NCBI RefSeq assembly: GCF_036488675.1
Contig: NZ_CP133148.1
Coordinates: forward strand, 930,001-994,000
Source of the DNA: Sinorhizobium chiapasense
GTDB lineage: Bacteria; Pseudomonadota; Alphaproteobacteria; Rhizobiales; Rhizobiaceae
Reading direction: 5' to 3'
Length of the DNA: 64,000 bases
The notes below the pieces were generated by a model. That model did no database searches. It saw only the letters and a list, made by a program, of their open reading frames with translations, and had not been told where the DNA came from. A program made the translations under genes and the position numbers. Of this stretch, positions 26,750 to 34,740 are shown piece after piece; position 1 is the first letter of the stretch, and each line of letters opens with the position of its first letter.

Positions 26750-28063
26750 TCAGTCCGGCCTGCCAATGCTGGCATAGCCGAAACCGTGCCGTGCCACTTC
26801 GTCCTTGCGGTAGATGTTGCGCAGGTCGACGAGCAGCGGCGTCTTCATCACGTTCTTGAGCCGTGCGAAATCGAGCGCCCGGAATTCATTCCATTCGGTG
26901 ACGATGACCAGCGCGTCGGCATCCGCTGCCGCATCATAGGGATCGGTCGCATAATCCATGCCGTCGATGAGCTTGCGGGCATTCTCGACCCCTTCGGGAT
27001 CGTAGCCGACGACCTTGGCACCGACATCCTGCAGGGTCTGCACGATCGCGATCGCCGGGCTGTCGCGCATGTCGTCCGTGTTCGGCTTGAAAGTGAGGCC
27101 GAGGACCGCGACCCTGCGCCCGCGCAAATCACCGCCTGCGGCGGCGATCACCTTGCGGCCCATCGCACGCTTGCGGTTGTCGTTGATAGCAACGGTCGTC
27201 TCGACGAGCCGAACCGGACTGTCGTGGTCCTGCGCGGTCTTGACGAGTGCCAGCGTGTCCTTGGGGAAGCAGGAGCCGCCATAACCCGGCCCGGCATGCA
27301 GGAACTTCGAGCCGATGCGGCCGTCGAGGCCAATGCCGCGGGCGACGTCCTGGACATCGGCGCCGACCCTTTCGCAGAGATCGGCCATTTCGTTGATGAA
27401 GGTGATCTTCATCGCCAGGAAGGCGTTGCCGGCATATTTGATCAGTTCGGAGGTGCGGCGCGTGGTAAAGACAATCGGCGCCTGGTTGAGATAGAGCGGG
27501 CGGTAGACCTCGGTCATCACGTCGCGTGCCCGCTGGTCATTGGCGTCGAGACCGACGACAATGCGGTCCGGCCGCTTGAAGTCCTCGATCGCTGCACCCT
27601 CGCGCAGGAACTCCGGATTGGAGACAACGGCAACATCAGCCTCCGGATTGGTTTCGCGAATGATGCGCTCGACCTCGTCACCTGTTCCGACCGGAACCGT
27701 CGACTTCGTCACGACTACCGTGAAGCCGGTGAGATAGGTGGCGATCTCCCGGGCGGCGGCATAGACGTAGGAAAGATCGGCATGCCCGTCGCCGCGCCGC
27801 GACGGTGTGCCGACGGCGATAAAGATCACATCGCTTTCTGCGACGGCGGACTTGAGGTCGGTCGTAAAGCTCAGGCGTCCCGACGCGACATTGCTGGCGA
27901 CAAGATGGTCGAGGCCCGGTTCGAAGATCGGGATTTGCCCCTGCTTGAGCGCCTCGATCTTGCTCTCATCCTTGTCGAGGCAGATCACGTCGTGGCCAAA
28001 ATCCGCAAAACAGACGCCCGAAACAAGGCCGACATAGCCGGCGCCGATCATCGTGATTTTCAT
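26750..28063 (-). CDS. rkpK: UDP-glucose 6-dehydrogenase
   Basis: 437-aa NAD-dependent enzyme oxidising UDP-glucose to UDP-glucuronate, the precursor for uronic acids in surface polysaccharides. The N-terminal Rossmann motif is IGAGYVGLVSG (6-16), with catalytic Cys265 in GYGGSCFPKDT and a C-terminal UDP-binding domain. The gene order lpsL-rkpK on the same strand matches Sinorhizobium meliloti, where rkpK is needed for K-antigen and LPS and affects symbiosis. Start ATG 28063. Confidence 0.94.
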   Translation of the reverse strand: MKITMIGAGYVGLVSGVCFADFGHDVICLDKDESKIEALKQGQIPIFEPGLDHLVASNVASGRLSFTTDLKSAVAESDVIFIAVGTPSRRGDGHADLSYVYAAAREIATYLTGFTVVVTKSTVPVGTGDEVERIIRETNPEADVAVVSNPEFLREGAAIEDFKRPDRIVVGLDANDQRARDVMTEVYRPLYLNQAPIVFTTRRTSELIKYAGNAFLAMKITFINEMADLCERVGADVQDVARGIGLDGRIGSKFLHAGPGYGGSCFPKDTLALVKTAQDHDSPVRLVETTVAINDNRKRAMGRKVIAAAGGDLRGRRVAVLGLTFKPNTDDMRDSPAIAIVQTLQDVGAKVVGYDPEGVENARKLIDGMDYATDPYDAAADADALVIVTEWNEFRALDFARLKNVMKTPLLVDLRNIYRKDEVARHGFGYASIGRPD

Positions 28064-28200
28064 CGGTTCTTCCTTTGTTTGGTGGGTTTTTCTTGGGGAT
28101 GTCGGTTAGATAAGTCCGTGTATCAAAGGCGAAATAGACCAATTTGCGACCATTTTAAGCCCGATCTGAGGTTTTGCGGCAACCTTGTTGGCAATACGGC

Positions 28201-29226
28201 TCACGCGATCTGGCCGGTCTTACGATAGTATTGCTCATACCATTCTGCAAAGCGCGCGACACCTTCCTCGACCGAAATCGACGGCTTGAAATCTGTCAGC
28301 GCTTCGAGCAGGTCCGGTAAAGCGTAGGTGCGGGGAACGTCCCCCTGTTGCATCGGAAGCATGTTGCGGATGGCGGGCCGGCCGACAGCCTTTTCGATCG
28401 TTTCGACGAAAGTCATCAATTCGACGGGTTGGCCGCCGCCGATATTGACAACGCGAAACGGCGCCTGATGGGAGAGTGTGTCTTTCGCCTTTGCCGCTGG
28501 GACGCGATTTTCCTCGGCCGGCGCAACATGCGAAAGCCTGAGGATGCCTTCGACGAGATCGTCGATATAGGTAAAGTCCCGGCTCATCCGGCCCTCGCCG
28601 TAGATGTCGATCGGCCGATCGTTGTAAATCGCGTCCACGAACTTGAACAGCGCCATGTCCGGACGTCCCCACGGCCCGTAGACCGTGAAGAAGCGGAACG
28701 CTGTCGTCGGCACCCTGTAGAGATGGGCGTAGCTATGCGCCATCAATTCCATCGATTTCTTCGTTGCCGCGTAGAGCGTCAGCGGCTCGTCCGCACGGTC
28801 CATCTCGGAAAAGGGGATCTTCTCGTTGGCGCCATAGATCGAGGACGTCGAGGCGAGCATCAGGTGCTTGGGGCCAATCGCGCGCGCAAGTTCCAGTATG
28901 TTCCAGGTGCCGACGAGGTTCGAGTCGACATAGGCCTTGGGATTTTCGAGGCTGTAGCGAACGCCCGCCTGCGCCGCGAGATGAATGATCACCTCGGGCT
29001 CAGCAAGCTCGGCAGCCTGGTTGAGCGCGGCCCTGTCCTCGAGCATCGCCGTCACCGCCTTGAAGCCATTGGAGCGCTTCAGGATCGCGTGGCGACGCTC
29101 CTTAAGGGTTACGTCGTAATAGGGCGTCATGCCATCGAAACCGACCACGAAATGGCCCTCGTCGATCAACCGTTTGGCGACGTGAAAGCCGATGAAGCCT
29201 GCTGTGCCGGTAATGAGGTAGCGCAC
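28201..29226 (-). CDS. lpsL: UDP-glucuronate epimerase
   Basis: 341-aa short-chain dehydrogenase-type epimerase converting UDP-glucuronate to UDP-galacturonate. GTG 29226 ([15 protein letters not shown]) is preferred over upstream ATGs because the Rossmann strand then starts at residue 2, as in the family, and GGGG lies just upstream. NAD motif GTAGFIG is at 7-13 and the catalytic YAATK at 152-156 (Tyr152, Lys156). It uses the rkpK product, so the pair makes galacturonic-acid precursors for LPS and capsule. Confidence 0.92.
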   Translation of the reverse strand: MRYLITGTAGFIGFHVAKRLIDEGHFVVGFDGMTPYYDVTLKERRHAILKRSNGFKAVTAMLEDRAALNQAAELAEPEVIIHLAAQAGVRYSLENPKAYVDSNLVGTWNILELARAIGPKHLMLASTSSIYGANEKIPFSEMDRADEPLTLYAATKKSMELMAHSYAHLYRVPTTAFRFFTVYGPWGRPDMALFKFVDAIYNDRPIDIYGEGRMSRDFTYIDDLVEGILRLSHVAPAEENRVPAAKAKDTLSHQAPFRVVNIGGGQPVELMTFVETIEKAVGRPAIRNMLPMQQGDVPRTYALPDLLEALTDFKPSISVEEGVARFAEWYEQYYRKTGQIA

Positions 29227-29296
29227 GACGGTATCCCCAAATTGCATAGTCGCACAGTTCATACGAAGAAAGCAGAGCGATGGAAAGCCGAATCCG

Positions 29297-29629
29297 TCAC
29301 TTGGGCGGGCTTTCGAGTCCCCGATGCAAGGCCGTCAGGACAGACATGGCGTGGCCCGCATACTGGCTGATCCAGCGATCGTGAATGGCTTGAATTGGTA
29401 GCGCATTCAAATGGTTCCACCGCTCGCGTCCCTCGCGGTGAACAAGGATCAGGTTTGCATCCTCCAGGACCTTCAGGTGCTGCATCACGGTGCAGCGGTC
29501 GAGCTGCGGGAATTGTTCGCAAAGCATGCCGGTCGTCTGGGGTGCGGCTTTCAGGGCGTCCAGCATCTGCCGGCGCAAGCCATTGGCCAGCGCCTTGAAA
29601 ACGGCATCGTCGTTCGAATCGGTTGACAT
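29297..29629 (-). CDS. ArsR-family transcriptional regulator
   Basis: 110-aa winged helix-turn-helix repressor. The recognition region [20 protein letters not shown] is at about 33-52, followed by the wing HREGRERW. There are no ArsR metal-site CVC motifs. It belongs to the group divergently paired with SRPBCC (AHSA1) genes, which often sense non-metal ligands. The start ATG 29629 lies inside a perfect inverted repeat and has no ribosome site, so the mRNA may be leaderless and autorepressed. Confidence 0.88.
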   Translation of the reverse strand: MSTDSNDDAVFKALANGLRRQMLDALKAAPQTTGMLCEQFPQLDRCTVMQHLKVLEDANLILVHREGRERWNHLNALPIQAIHDRWISQYAGHAMSVLTALHRGLESPPK

Positions 29630-29647
29630 GTTATATTTTTATAACAT
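29628..29647. promoter_or_regulatory. Probable ArsR-type operator between the regulator and SRPBCC genes
   Basis: ATGTTATA (29628-29635), four T, then TATAACAT (29640-29647) form a perfect inverted repeat, AT-rich in a GC-rich chromosome. It overlaps the regulator start codon and lies 33 bases upstream of the SRPBCC start, so one bound dimer could repress both genes. Confidence 0.7.
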
Positions 29648-29680
29648 ATTATTGCGTGACACAATGGCAAGGAGGAAGAC

Positions 29681-30163
29681 ATGACCTTGGAATTTCGCGT
29701 GAACGGTCGGATCGCCCGTCCTGTCGATCAGGTGTTCGACGCTGTCGTCAATCCGGATCAGCTCAGCCGCTACTTCGTGACGCTCGGCGGTGTCAGCGCA
29801 CCACTGGTCGCCGGTACGACCGTGACCTGGTGGGGCGAGGTGCCGGTCGAGGTGGAAGCCGTCGAGCCGAATGAGAGAATCGTATTCCGTTGGGACGCCA
29901 AGGCGGCCGAGGGCGAAGCGCCCTATCGGACGACAGTGGAGATGCGCTTCAAGTCACTCGATGACGGCGCAACAATGGTCACCATTGCCGAAACCGGTTG
30001 GCGGGAAAACGAGCAGGGGCAGAAGAGCTCCTACATGAACTGCGAAGGCTGGTCGCAGATGCTCGCCTGCATGAAGGCCTGGCTCGAATATGGCATCAAC
30101 TTGCGCGACGGTTATTACGTCAGCGAACTCTCGGGCAACCCGGCGCTCGAGCCGCAAGCGTAG
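29681..30163 (+). CDS. SRPBCC (AHSA1-type) domain protein
   Basis: 160-aa START-like fold protein of the activator-of-Hsp90/polyketide-cyclase-like group. ATG 29681 follows AAGGAGGAAGAC. N-terminal pattern LEFRVNGRIARPVDQVFDAV and the later FRWDAK and TMVTIAETGW match the family, with a C-terminal long helix (GWSQMLACMKAWLEYGI) closing the hydrophobic cavity. Divergent from the ArsR gene, its probable repressor. Its natural ligand is unknown. The broken glyoxalase-like frame follows 11 bases downstream. Confidence 0.85.
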   Translation: MTLEFRVNGRIARPVDQVFDAVVNPDQLSRYFVTLGGVSAPLVAGTTVTWWGEVPVEVEAVEPNERIVFRWDAKAAEGEAPYRTTVEMRFKSLDDGATMVTIAETGWRENEQGQKSSYMNCEGWSQMLACMKAWLEYGINLRDGYYVSELSGNPALEPQA

Positions 30164-30174
30164 GAGGTCGCGCG

Positions 30175-30511
30175 ATGTCGACGCAGATCAAGGGCGGGCT
30201 CAACATCGCCATGAAAGTTCCGAGCCATCAATACGAGGCCGTGATTGCCTTCTACCGACGAGAAGGTGCCGGCCAAGGGGTTTGTTCTCGGCCCTAATCG
30301 TCTCTGGATAGACGAGGCACCGAACTACAGCCAGGCGGAAATCTGGCTGGAGCTCTTCACCAATGACCATGAGGAGGCGCTCGACCATCTCGCGGCGAAC
30401 GGAGCCGTGCGCTGCAATGCGATCGAGGATCTCGGCGAAGGTTTTCGTGGCGGCTGGATCATGAACCCTGCGAATATCGTGCACATGGTGCACGAGCCGG
30501 ACGCCTGGTGA
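30175..30511 (+). pseudogene. Glyoxalase/bleomycin-resistance-like protein, frameshifted
   Basis: ATG 30175 has a strong AGGAGG site and starts MSTQIKGGLNIAMKVPSHQY, typical of glyoxalase-fold proteins encoded beside ArsR/SRPBCC genes, but this frame ends at 30297. From about 30258 another frame continues the same fold: GFVLGPNRLWIDEAPNYSQ, EIWLELFTNDHEE and NPANIVHMVHEP. The join falls near FYRR, where relatives have about ten more residues, suggesting a small deletion plus frame change. A sequencing error could also explain the frame change. If real, the gene is inactive. Confidence 0.75.
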
Positions 30512-30515
30512 GGCG

Positions 30516-31256
30516 TTACATGGAAAGCGGCTGCCCCGCATTGGTGGTTGCCGACACTGGCGCTCCGAGCGGCCCGTTCATAGGCGGCTCGGACTGCAGC
30601 ACGACGACGCGCGTATCGGTCGGCACGCGGCTGTAAAGATCGATGATATCCGGGTTGAAGAGGCGGATGCAGCCGCTTGAAACGGCCTTGCCGATCGACC
30701 AGGCCTCGGTGGTGCCATGGATCCGAAACAGCGTGTCGCGGTTGCCTTGGAAAAGATAGAGCGCGCGCGGGCCAAGCGGGTTGCGGATTCCCGGCTCCAT
30801 CCCCCCGGCAAGCGGCCCATAACGCTCCGGCTCGCGTGCGACCATGTCCGAAGTCGGCGTCCAGCGCGGCCACTCAGCCTTGCGTGCGACACGCGCCTCG
30901 CCTTGGAACTCTAGCCCCGCCTTGCCGACGCCGATCCCGTAGCGCAACGCCATGCCGCCGTCCTGCACGAGGTACAGGAAGCGATTCTGGGTGTCGACAA
31001 CGATCGTGCCCGGCGGTTCCGAGGTGGGATAGGCCACCTGCTGGCGCAGGAAGCGAGGCTCGACCTTGCTGATGTCGGTGGCGGGAAGCGGGAACTTTTC
31101 CTCCGCTTTCGGCCCGTACATTGCGAGGTAATAGGGATCCGGCCCTTTCGGCTTGGCATTTTGGCCGCTGGTCGCGCAGCCGGCGAGCGCTGATGAAACG
31201 AGGAGAAGGGCTAAGAGCTGCGCCGAGCGGCCGGCTCTGTTCCGGGACACACACAT
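30516..31256 (-). CDS. L,D-transpeptidase (YkuD/ErfK), predicted lipoprotein
   Basis: 246-aa envelope enzyme that makes 3-3 peptidoglycan crosslinks or attaches proteins to peptidoglycan. Start ATG 31256 gives a lipoprotein signal with lipobox LAGC (Cys27). The YkuD domain runs from about residue 83 and has the active-site pattern HGTTEAW (His180) ... SSGCIRL (Cys196). The unstable longer frame upstream is ignored. Converges with the broken glyoxalase gene, separated by only a few bases. Confidence 0.88.
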   Translation of the reverse strand: MCVSRNRAGRSAQLLALLLVSSALAGCATSGQNAKPKGPDPYYLAMYGPKAEEKFPLPATDISKVEPRFLRQQVAYPTSEPPGTIVVDTQNRFLYLVQDGGMALRYGIGVGKAGLEFQGEARVARKAEWPRWTPTSDMVAREPERYGPLAGGMEPGIRNPLGPRALYLFQGNRDTLFRIHGTTEAWSIGKAVSSGCIRLFNPDIIDLYSRVPTDTRVVVLQSEPPMNGPLGAPVSATTNAGQPLSM

Positions 31257-31475
31257 AGTTGATCCTGCTGACTGCGTAATTCGGAGGCATTCCAACGAGA
31301 GGCTCGGCTTGCGGCTCAAAAGTGTCTGCGAGGGGGCGCGGAGAAGGCGGAAATATGGCCACTCGGCAGTGTAGCGAAAAGGCGACAGTGCCTTTGATTG
31401 CCGTACTCGCCCGCCTGTTAGAAGCCGAAGCATCTGTGCTTGATCCGCTTTCAGACCCGGGTGTATGCCTGTTCC

Positions 31476-32225
31476 ATGCAATGGAGCGATCAAGCCATCA
31501 TACTCGGCATCCGGCGGCATGGCGAAAGCTCTGTCATCGCGGAAGTCATGACCGCAGCGCATGGACGGCATCTCGGGCTAGTGCGCTCCGGCCGGTCGCG
31601 CACGATGCAGCCGGTGCTGCAGCCCGGCAACTCCGTCGAGGTGACCTGGCGGGCGCGGCTGGACGAGCATCTCGGCGAGTTTCGCGTGGAGCCGCTTCAA
31701 CTGCGCGCCGCAAGGCTGATGGAAGCGGCGACCTCGGTCTATGGCATCCAGGCCCTCGGCGCGCTGTTGCGGCTGCTCCCGGAGCGTGATCCCCATCCGC
31801 ATCTCTACGAAGCGCTTGCTGTCATCGTTGACCATCTCCAGGATCCGGCGGATGCAGGGGAACTCTTCGTGCGCTTCGAACTCGCGGTCTTGAACGACCT
31901 CGGCTTCGGCCTGGATCTGTCGGAATGTGCCGCGACCGGCACGCGTCAGGAGCTCGTCTATGTCTCGCCCAAATCTGGCCGCGCCGTCAGCCGGGAGGCG
32001 GGCGCCCGCTATGCCGAACGCATGCTCGCCCTTCCGGATTTCCTCTCCCCGGGTGGGCACCAGGCGGCCGACCACGACAGCCTCGCCGCCGCGTTCCGGC
32101 TGACCGCCTATTTTCTCAACCGCCATGTCTATGAGCCACGCGGCCTCGACGCCTCTTCCGTGCGTGACGCCTTTGTTCACGCGGCGCTGAAGGCGTTGAA
32201 ATCTTCTCCACCGTCCGCTGCTTGA
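31476..32225 (+). CDS. recO: DNA repair protein RecO
   Basis: 249-aa RecF-pathway mediator that helps load RecA onto SSB-coated DNA. ATG 31476 ([20 protein letters not shown]) begins at the OB-fold start; upstream codons of the frame lack support. The conserved [13 protein letters not shown] and the C-terminal helical region with [15 protein letters not shown] are present; the zinc-finger Cys of some RecO proteins is only partly kept. In many alphaproteobacteria recO directly follows era, but here about 12 kb separate them. Confidence 0.9.
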   Translation: MQWSDQAIILGIRRHGESSVIAEVMTAAHGRHLGLVRSGRSRTMQPVLQPGNSVEVTWRARLDEHLGEFRVEPLQLRAARLMEAATSVYGIQALGALLRLLPERDPHPHLYEALAVIVDHLQDPADAGELFVRFELAVLNDLGFGLDLSECAATGTRQELVYVSPKSGRAVSREAGARYAERMLALPDFLSPGGHQAADHDSLAAAFRLTAYFLNRHVYEPRGLDASSVRDAFVHAALKALKSSPPSAA

Positions 32226-32270
32226 CCGCGGCGGATGACGCCTGACTTCGCGGCCTACCGATCGACATCC

Positions 32271-32376
32271 TGCTGCATGCTTCTTCAATCGTAGCCGATT
32301 TAAGGATAAAGACATGCAGCAATTCAAGGCGTTACAGCGCTCTTTTGTGCGTCTGATGAGACGCTTGGCGCTACAG
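32271..32376 (+). repeat. RIME-like palindromic element, copy 4
   Basis: Plus-orientation copy: TGCTGCATGCTTCTTCAATC ... GGATAAAGACATGCAGCA, linker AATTCAAGGCGTTACAG, then the second, degenerate hairpin GTGCGTCTGATGAGACGC and the final GGCGCTACAG. It lies between the convergent recO and phoX, next to a perfect terminator and a second repeat family. Confidence 0.8.
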
Positions 32377-32383
32377 GCGCACC

Positions 32384-32410
32384 GAACGCCGCGTCGGGGA
32401 CGCGGCGTTC
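32384..32410. terminator. Perfect bidirectional hairpin between recO and phoX
   Basis: GAACGCCGCGTC (32384-32395), loop GGG, GACGCGGCGTTC (32399-32410): twelve perfect base pairs. It lies between convergent genes; flanking T/A runs are short, so strength in either direction is uncertain. Confidence 0.6.
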
Positions 32411-32412
32411 GT

Positions 32413-32517
32413 TAGAGCAATTCCAGGAAAAGTGTGTAACGGTTTTCCGTCCGGAATTGCGTAATTTCAAAGAGTTAGATCACTTCACTGTTTCAAAGAA
32501 ACAATGAAATGATCTAG
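32413..32517. repeat. Second mosaic repeat family, copy 1
   Basis: A different two-hairpin element. The first is TAGAGCAATTCCAGG ... GGTTTTCCGTCCGGAATTGC, the second GATCACTTCACTGTTTC ... GAAACAATGAAATGATCTAG, with two mismatches between arms. It shares the GGTTTTCCGYCCG core and the GATCTAG end with the element at 45064. It ends 15 bases from the phoX stop. Confidence 0.7.
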
Positions 32518-32532
32518 TTGCGTGGTCGAAAA

Positions 32533-34545
32533 TCAGCCGATCCGGCCGCCACCCTGCTTGGTGACGGCCACCACTGCCGGGCGCACCGGCAGGTCGTCCT
32601 TGAAGTCCGGCCAGCGCGTAGCCGGCGTCTCGTAGGTCGCAAGGCCGGCGTCGCCCGGGTGCTGCACGGCGAGGAAGAACGTGTCGGATGTCGGGTTGAA
32701 GCAGGGCCCGCACATCTCGGCGCCGACGGGAACGCGGAAGAACAGCTTGGAGGTTCCGCGTGCCCCGCCCTCGGTGTCGATCGCCCAGACGCCATCGGTG
32801 CGGCCGGTTTCCTTTTCGTTGTTGCCGTCCGTCGAAACCCAGAGCCTGCCGTCTGCGTCGATCGTGCAGTTGTCCGGCATGCCGAACCAGCCGTTCTTGG
32901 TCGTTGCCGTCGAGAACGACGCACCGACTTCGGCCACGCTCGGATCGCCGCATTTCAAAAGCACGTCCCAACGGCTGGTGAGCGAGGCGAAGTCGCCATC
33001 CGTTTCGGTGATCTCGATGATGTGACCGAAGGCATTCTTGGCGCGCGGATTGGCGGCGTTGATTTCTTCAGCCTTCCGCTTGGTGTTGTTGGTCAGCATG
33101 ACGTAGACCTTGCCGGTCTTCGGGTTGGGCTGGATGTCCTCTGGGCGGTCCATCTTGGTCGCGCCGAGCGCATCGGCGGCAAGCCGGGTGTCGATCAGCA
33201 CGTCGGCCTGCGACGCGAAACCGTTTTCGGCGGTCAACGGTCCCTCGCCATGGACGAGCGGCATCCAGGTGACGGTGCCGTCCTCATCGAACTTCGCCAC
33301 GTAGAGCGTGCCTTCGTCGAAGAGGTCCATGTTGGCGGAACGGTCGTCCGGGTTGTAGGTGCCCTTGGTCACGAACTTGTAGACGTAATCGTAGCGCTCG
33401 TCGTCGCCGGTATAGAGCACGACGCGCCCGTCCTTGTTGACGATGGATTCGCAACCTTCGTGCTTGAAGCGGCCAAGCGCCGTACGCTTCTTCGGGACGG
33501 AGGTCGGGTCGAGAGCATCCACTTCGACGATCCAGCCGAAGCGATTGGCCTCGGTCGGCTCCTTCGACACGTCGAAGCGATCGTAGAATTTCGACCACTC
33601 GTATTGTCCGCCCGGTGCTCCAAGGCGCTTCAGTTGCTTGAACTCCGGATGGTCATCGGCGAGCTCGCCGCCGAAATAGCCGTTGAAGTTTTCCTCGGCC
33701 ATCATGTAGGTGCCCCAGGCGGTGACGCCGCCGGCGCAATTGTTGACCGTGCCGAAGACTTTCTTGCCGGTCGGGTCGGACGGCGTCTTCACACGGTCAT
33801 GGCCCGCGACCGGCCCGGAAAGCTGCATTTCGGTGTTGAGCGTGATGCGGCGGTTGTATTTGCCGTCGAGCACCGGCTGCCACTTGCCGTTCACCTTGCG
33901 GATCTCGATGACCGTGCCGCCATGCGCGGCCATTTCGATGTCTACGAGATCCTTGGTGTATTCGCCAAGGGTAACCTTTTCCTCTTCGACTTCCTTGCCG
34001 TCCTTGGTCACCTTCTCCTTCACGATCGAAGCGAAGGCCGGGAACATCAGTTCCGCATTGGTGTATTCATGGTTGACGACCAGCAGGCCATGATCCGGGT
34101 TGCCCTCGAGCGGGATGAAGCCGACAAAGTCATTGTTGTAGCCGAAGAGCTTCTCCTGGGCCGCGGCCGTCTGGTTCTTCGGGTCGAAATCCGGGCTGTC
34201 GGCGAAGAGTTTGTCGCCCCAGCGCAAGAGGATATCGGCATCGTAGCCGTCGGCGACGTGGTGCATTTCGTCGACGCCGGCCTCGACCTCGGTGAAGTCG
34301 AAAGCCGTGGCGCCCTCGGCGCGCGCTTCATCGGTCGTCAGAAGCGCGAGCGGGCTGACCGTCGTGGAAATCGCGGCAACTGCGAGGGAGCCGCCGATGA
34401 AGGAGCGGCGCGAGAAACGGCGATTGATGATATCGCCCATGGTCGGATTGGTGGAACAGTTCTGGCCGATATCTTCCAGTTCCTCTCTGCGTTCCGTCAG
34501 CGTCTTGAATTCGGTTTCTTCCGTTGAGGCGAGATGCTTGTCCAT
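32533..34545 (-). CDS. phoX: PhoX-family alkaline phosphatase (DUF839)
   Basis: 670-aa secreted phosphatase of the calcium-dependent PhoX type, releasing phosphate from organic esters. ATG 34545 follows AGGAGAACC. The twin-arginine signal NRRFSRRSFIGGS starts near residue 41 and leads to the hydrophobic core AVAAISTTVSPLALL, so it is exported folded by Tat. The DUF839 body has TLNTEMQLSGPVAGHDR, NNCAGGVTAWGTYMMAEENF and WMPLVHGEGPLT. A Pho box lies upstream on the same strand, consistent with PhoB control under phosphate limitation. Confidence 0.9.
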   Translation of the reverse strand: MDKHLASTEETEFKTLTERREELEDIGQNCSTNPTMGDIINRRFSRRSFIGGSLAVAAISTTVSPLALLTTDEARAEGATAFDFTEVEAGVDEMHHVADGYDADILLRWGDKLFADSPDFDPKNQTAAAQEKLFGYNNDFVGFIPLEGNPDHGLLVVNHEYTNAELMFPAFASIVKEKVTKDGKEVEEEKVTLGEYTKDLVDIEMAAHGGTVIEIRKVNGKWQPVLDGKYNRRITLNTEMQLSGPVAGHDRVKTPSDPTGKKVFGTVNNCAGGVTAWGTYMMAEENFNGYFGGELADDHPEFKQLKRLGAPGGQYEWSKFYDRFDVSKEPTEANRFGWIVEVDALDPTSVPKKRTALGRFKHEGCESIVNKDGRVVLYTGDDERYDYVYKFVTKGTYNPDDRSANMDLFDEGTLYVAKFDEDGTVTWMPLVHGEGPLTAENGFASQADVLIDTRLAADALGATKMDRPEDIQPNPKTGKVYVMLTNNTKRKAEEINAANPRAKNAFGHIIEITETDGDFASLTSRWDVLLKCGDPSVAEVGASFSTATTKNGWFGMPDNCTIDADGRLWVSTDGNNEKETGRTDGVWAIDTEGGARGTSKLFFRVPVGAEMCGPCFNPTSDTFFLAVQHPGDAGLATYETPATRWPDFKDDLPVRPAVVAVTKQGGGRIG

Positions 34546-34620
34546 TGCCGGTTCTCCTCATTGAACGATAGAGCCGCCGCCTATCCTGCGACGTCCACCT
34601 GCCGCTGTAGCAGCAAGTTC

Positions 34621-34638
34621 ATGACAGTTCCGCGACAG
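34621..34638 (-). promoter_or_regulatory. Pho box upstream of phoX
   Basis: Read on the minus strand: CTGTCGC-GGAA-CTGTCAT, two 7-base direct repeats separated by four bases, the classical PhoB-binding arrangement. It lies 76-93 bases upstream of the phoX start and is on its strand. It could also influence the divergent DUF2339 gene. Confidence 0.75.
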
Positions 34639-34740
34639 TTCAGTGAAGAGATTGCTGCGCCCGCCTGTCAACACATTTGGCGCTTGTGCGAAAACCTGTA
34701 TGGTCGCAGCAGCCTGCGAAGACTACAGCCAGGGGGAAAG

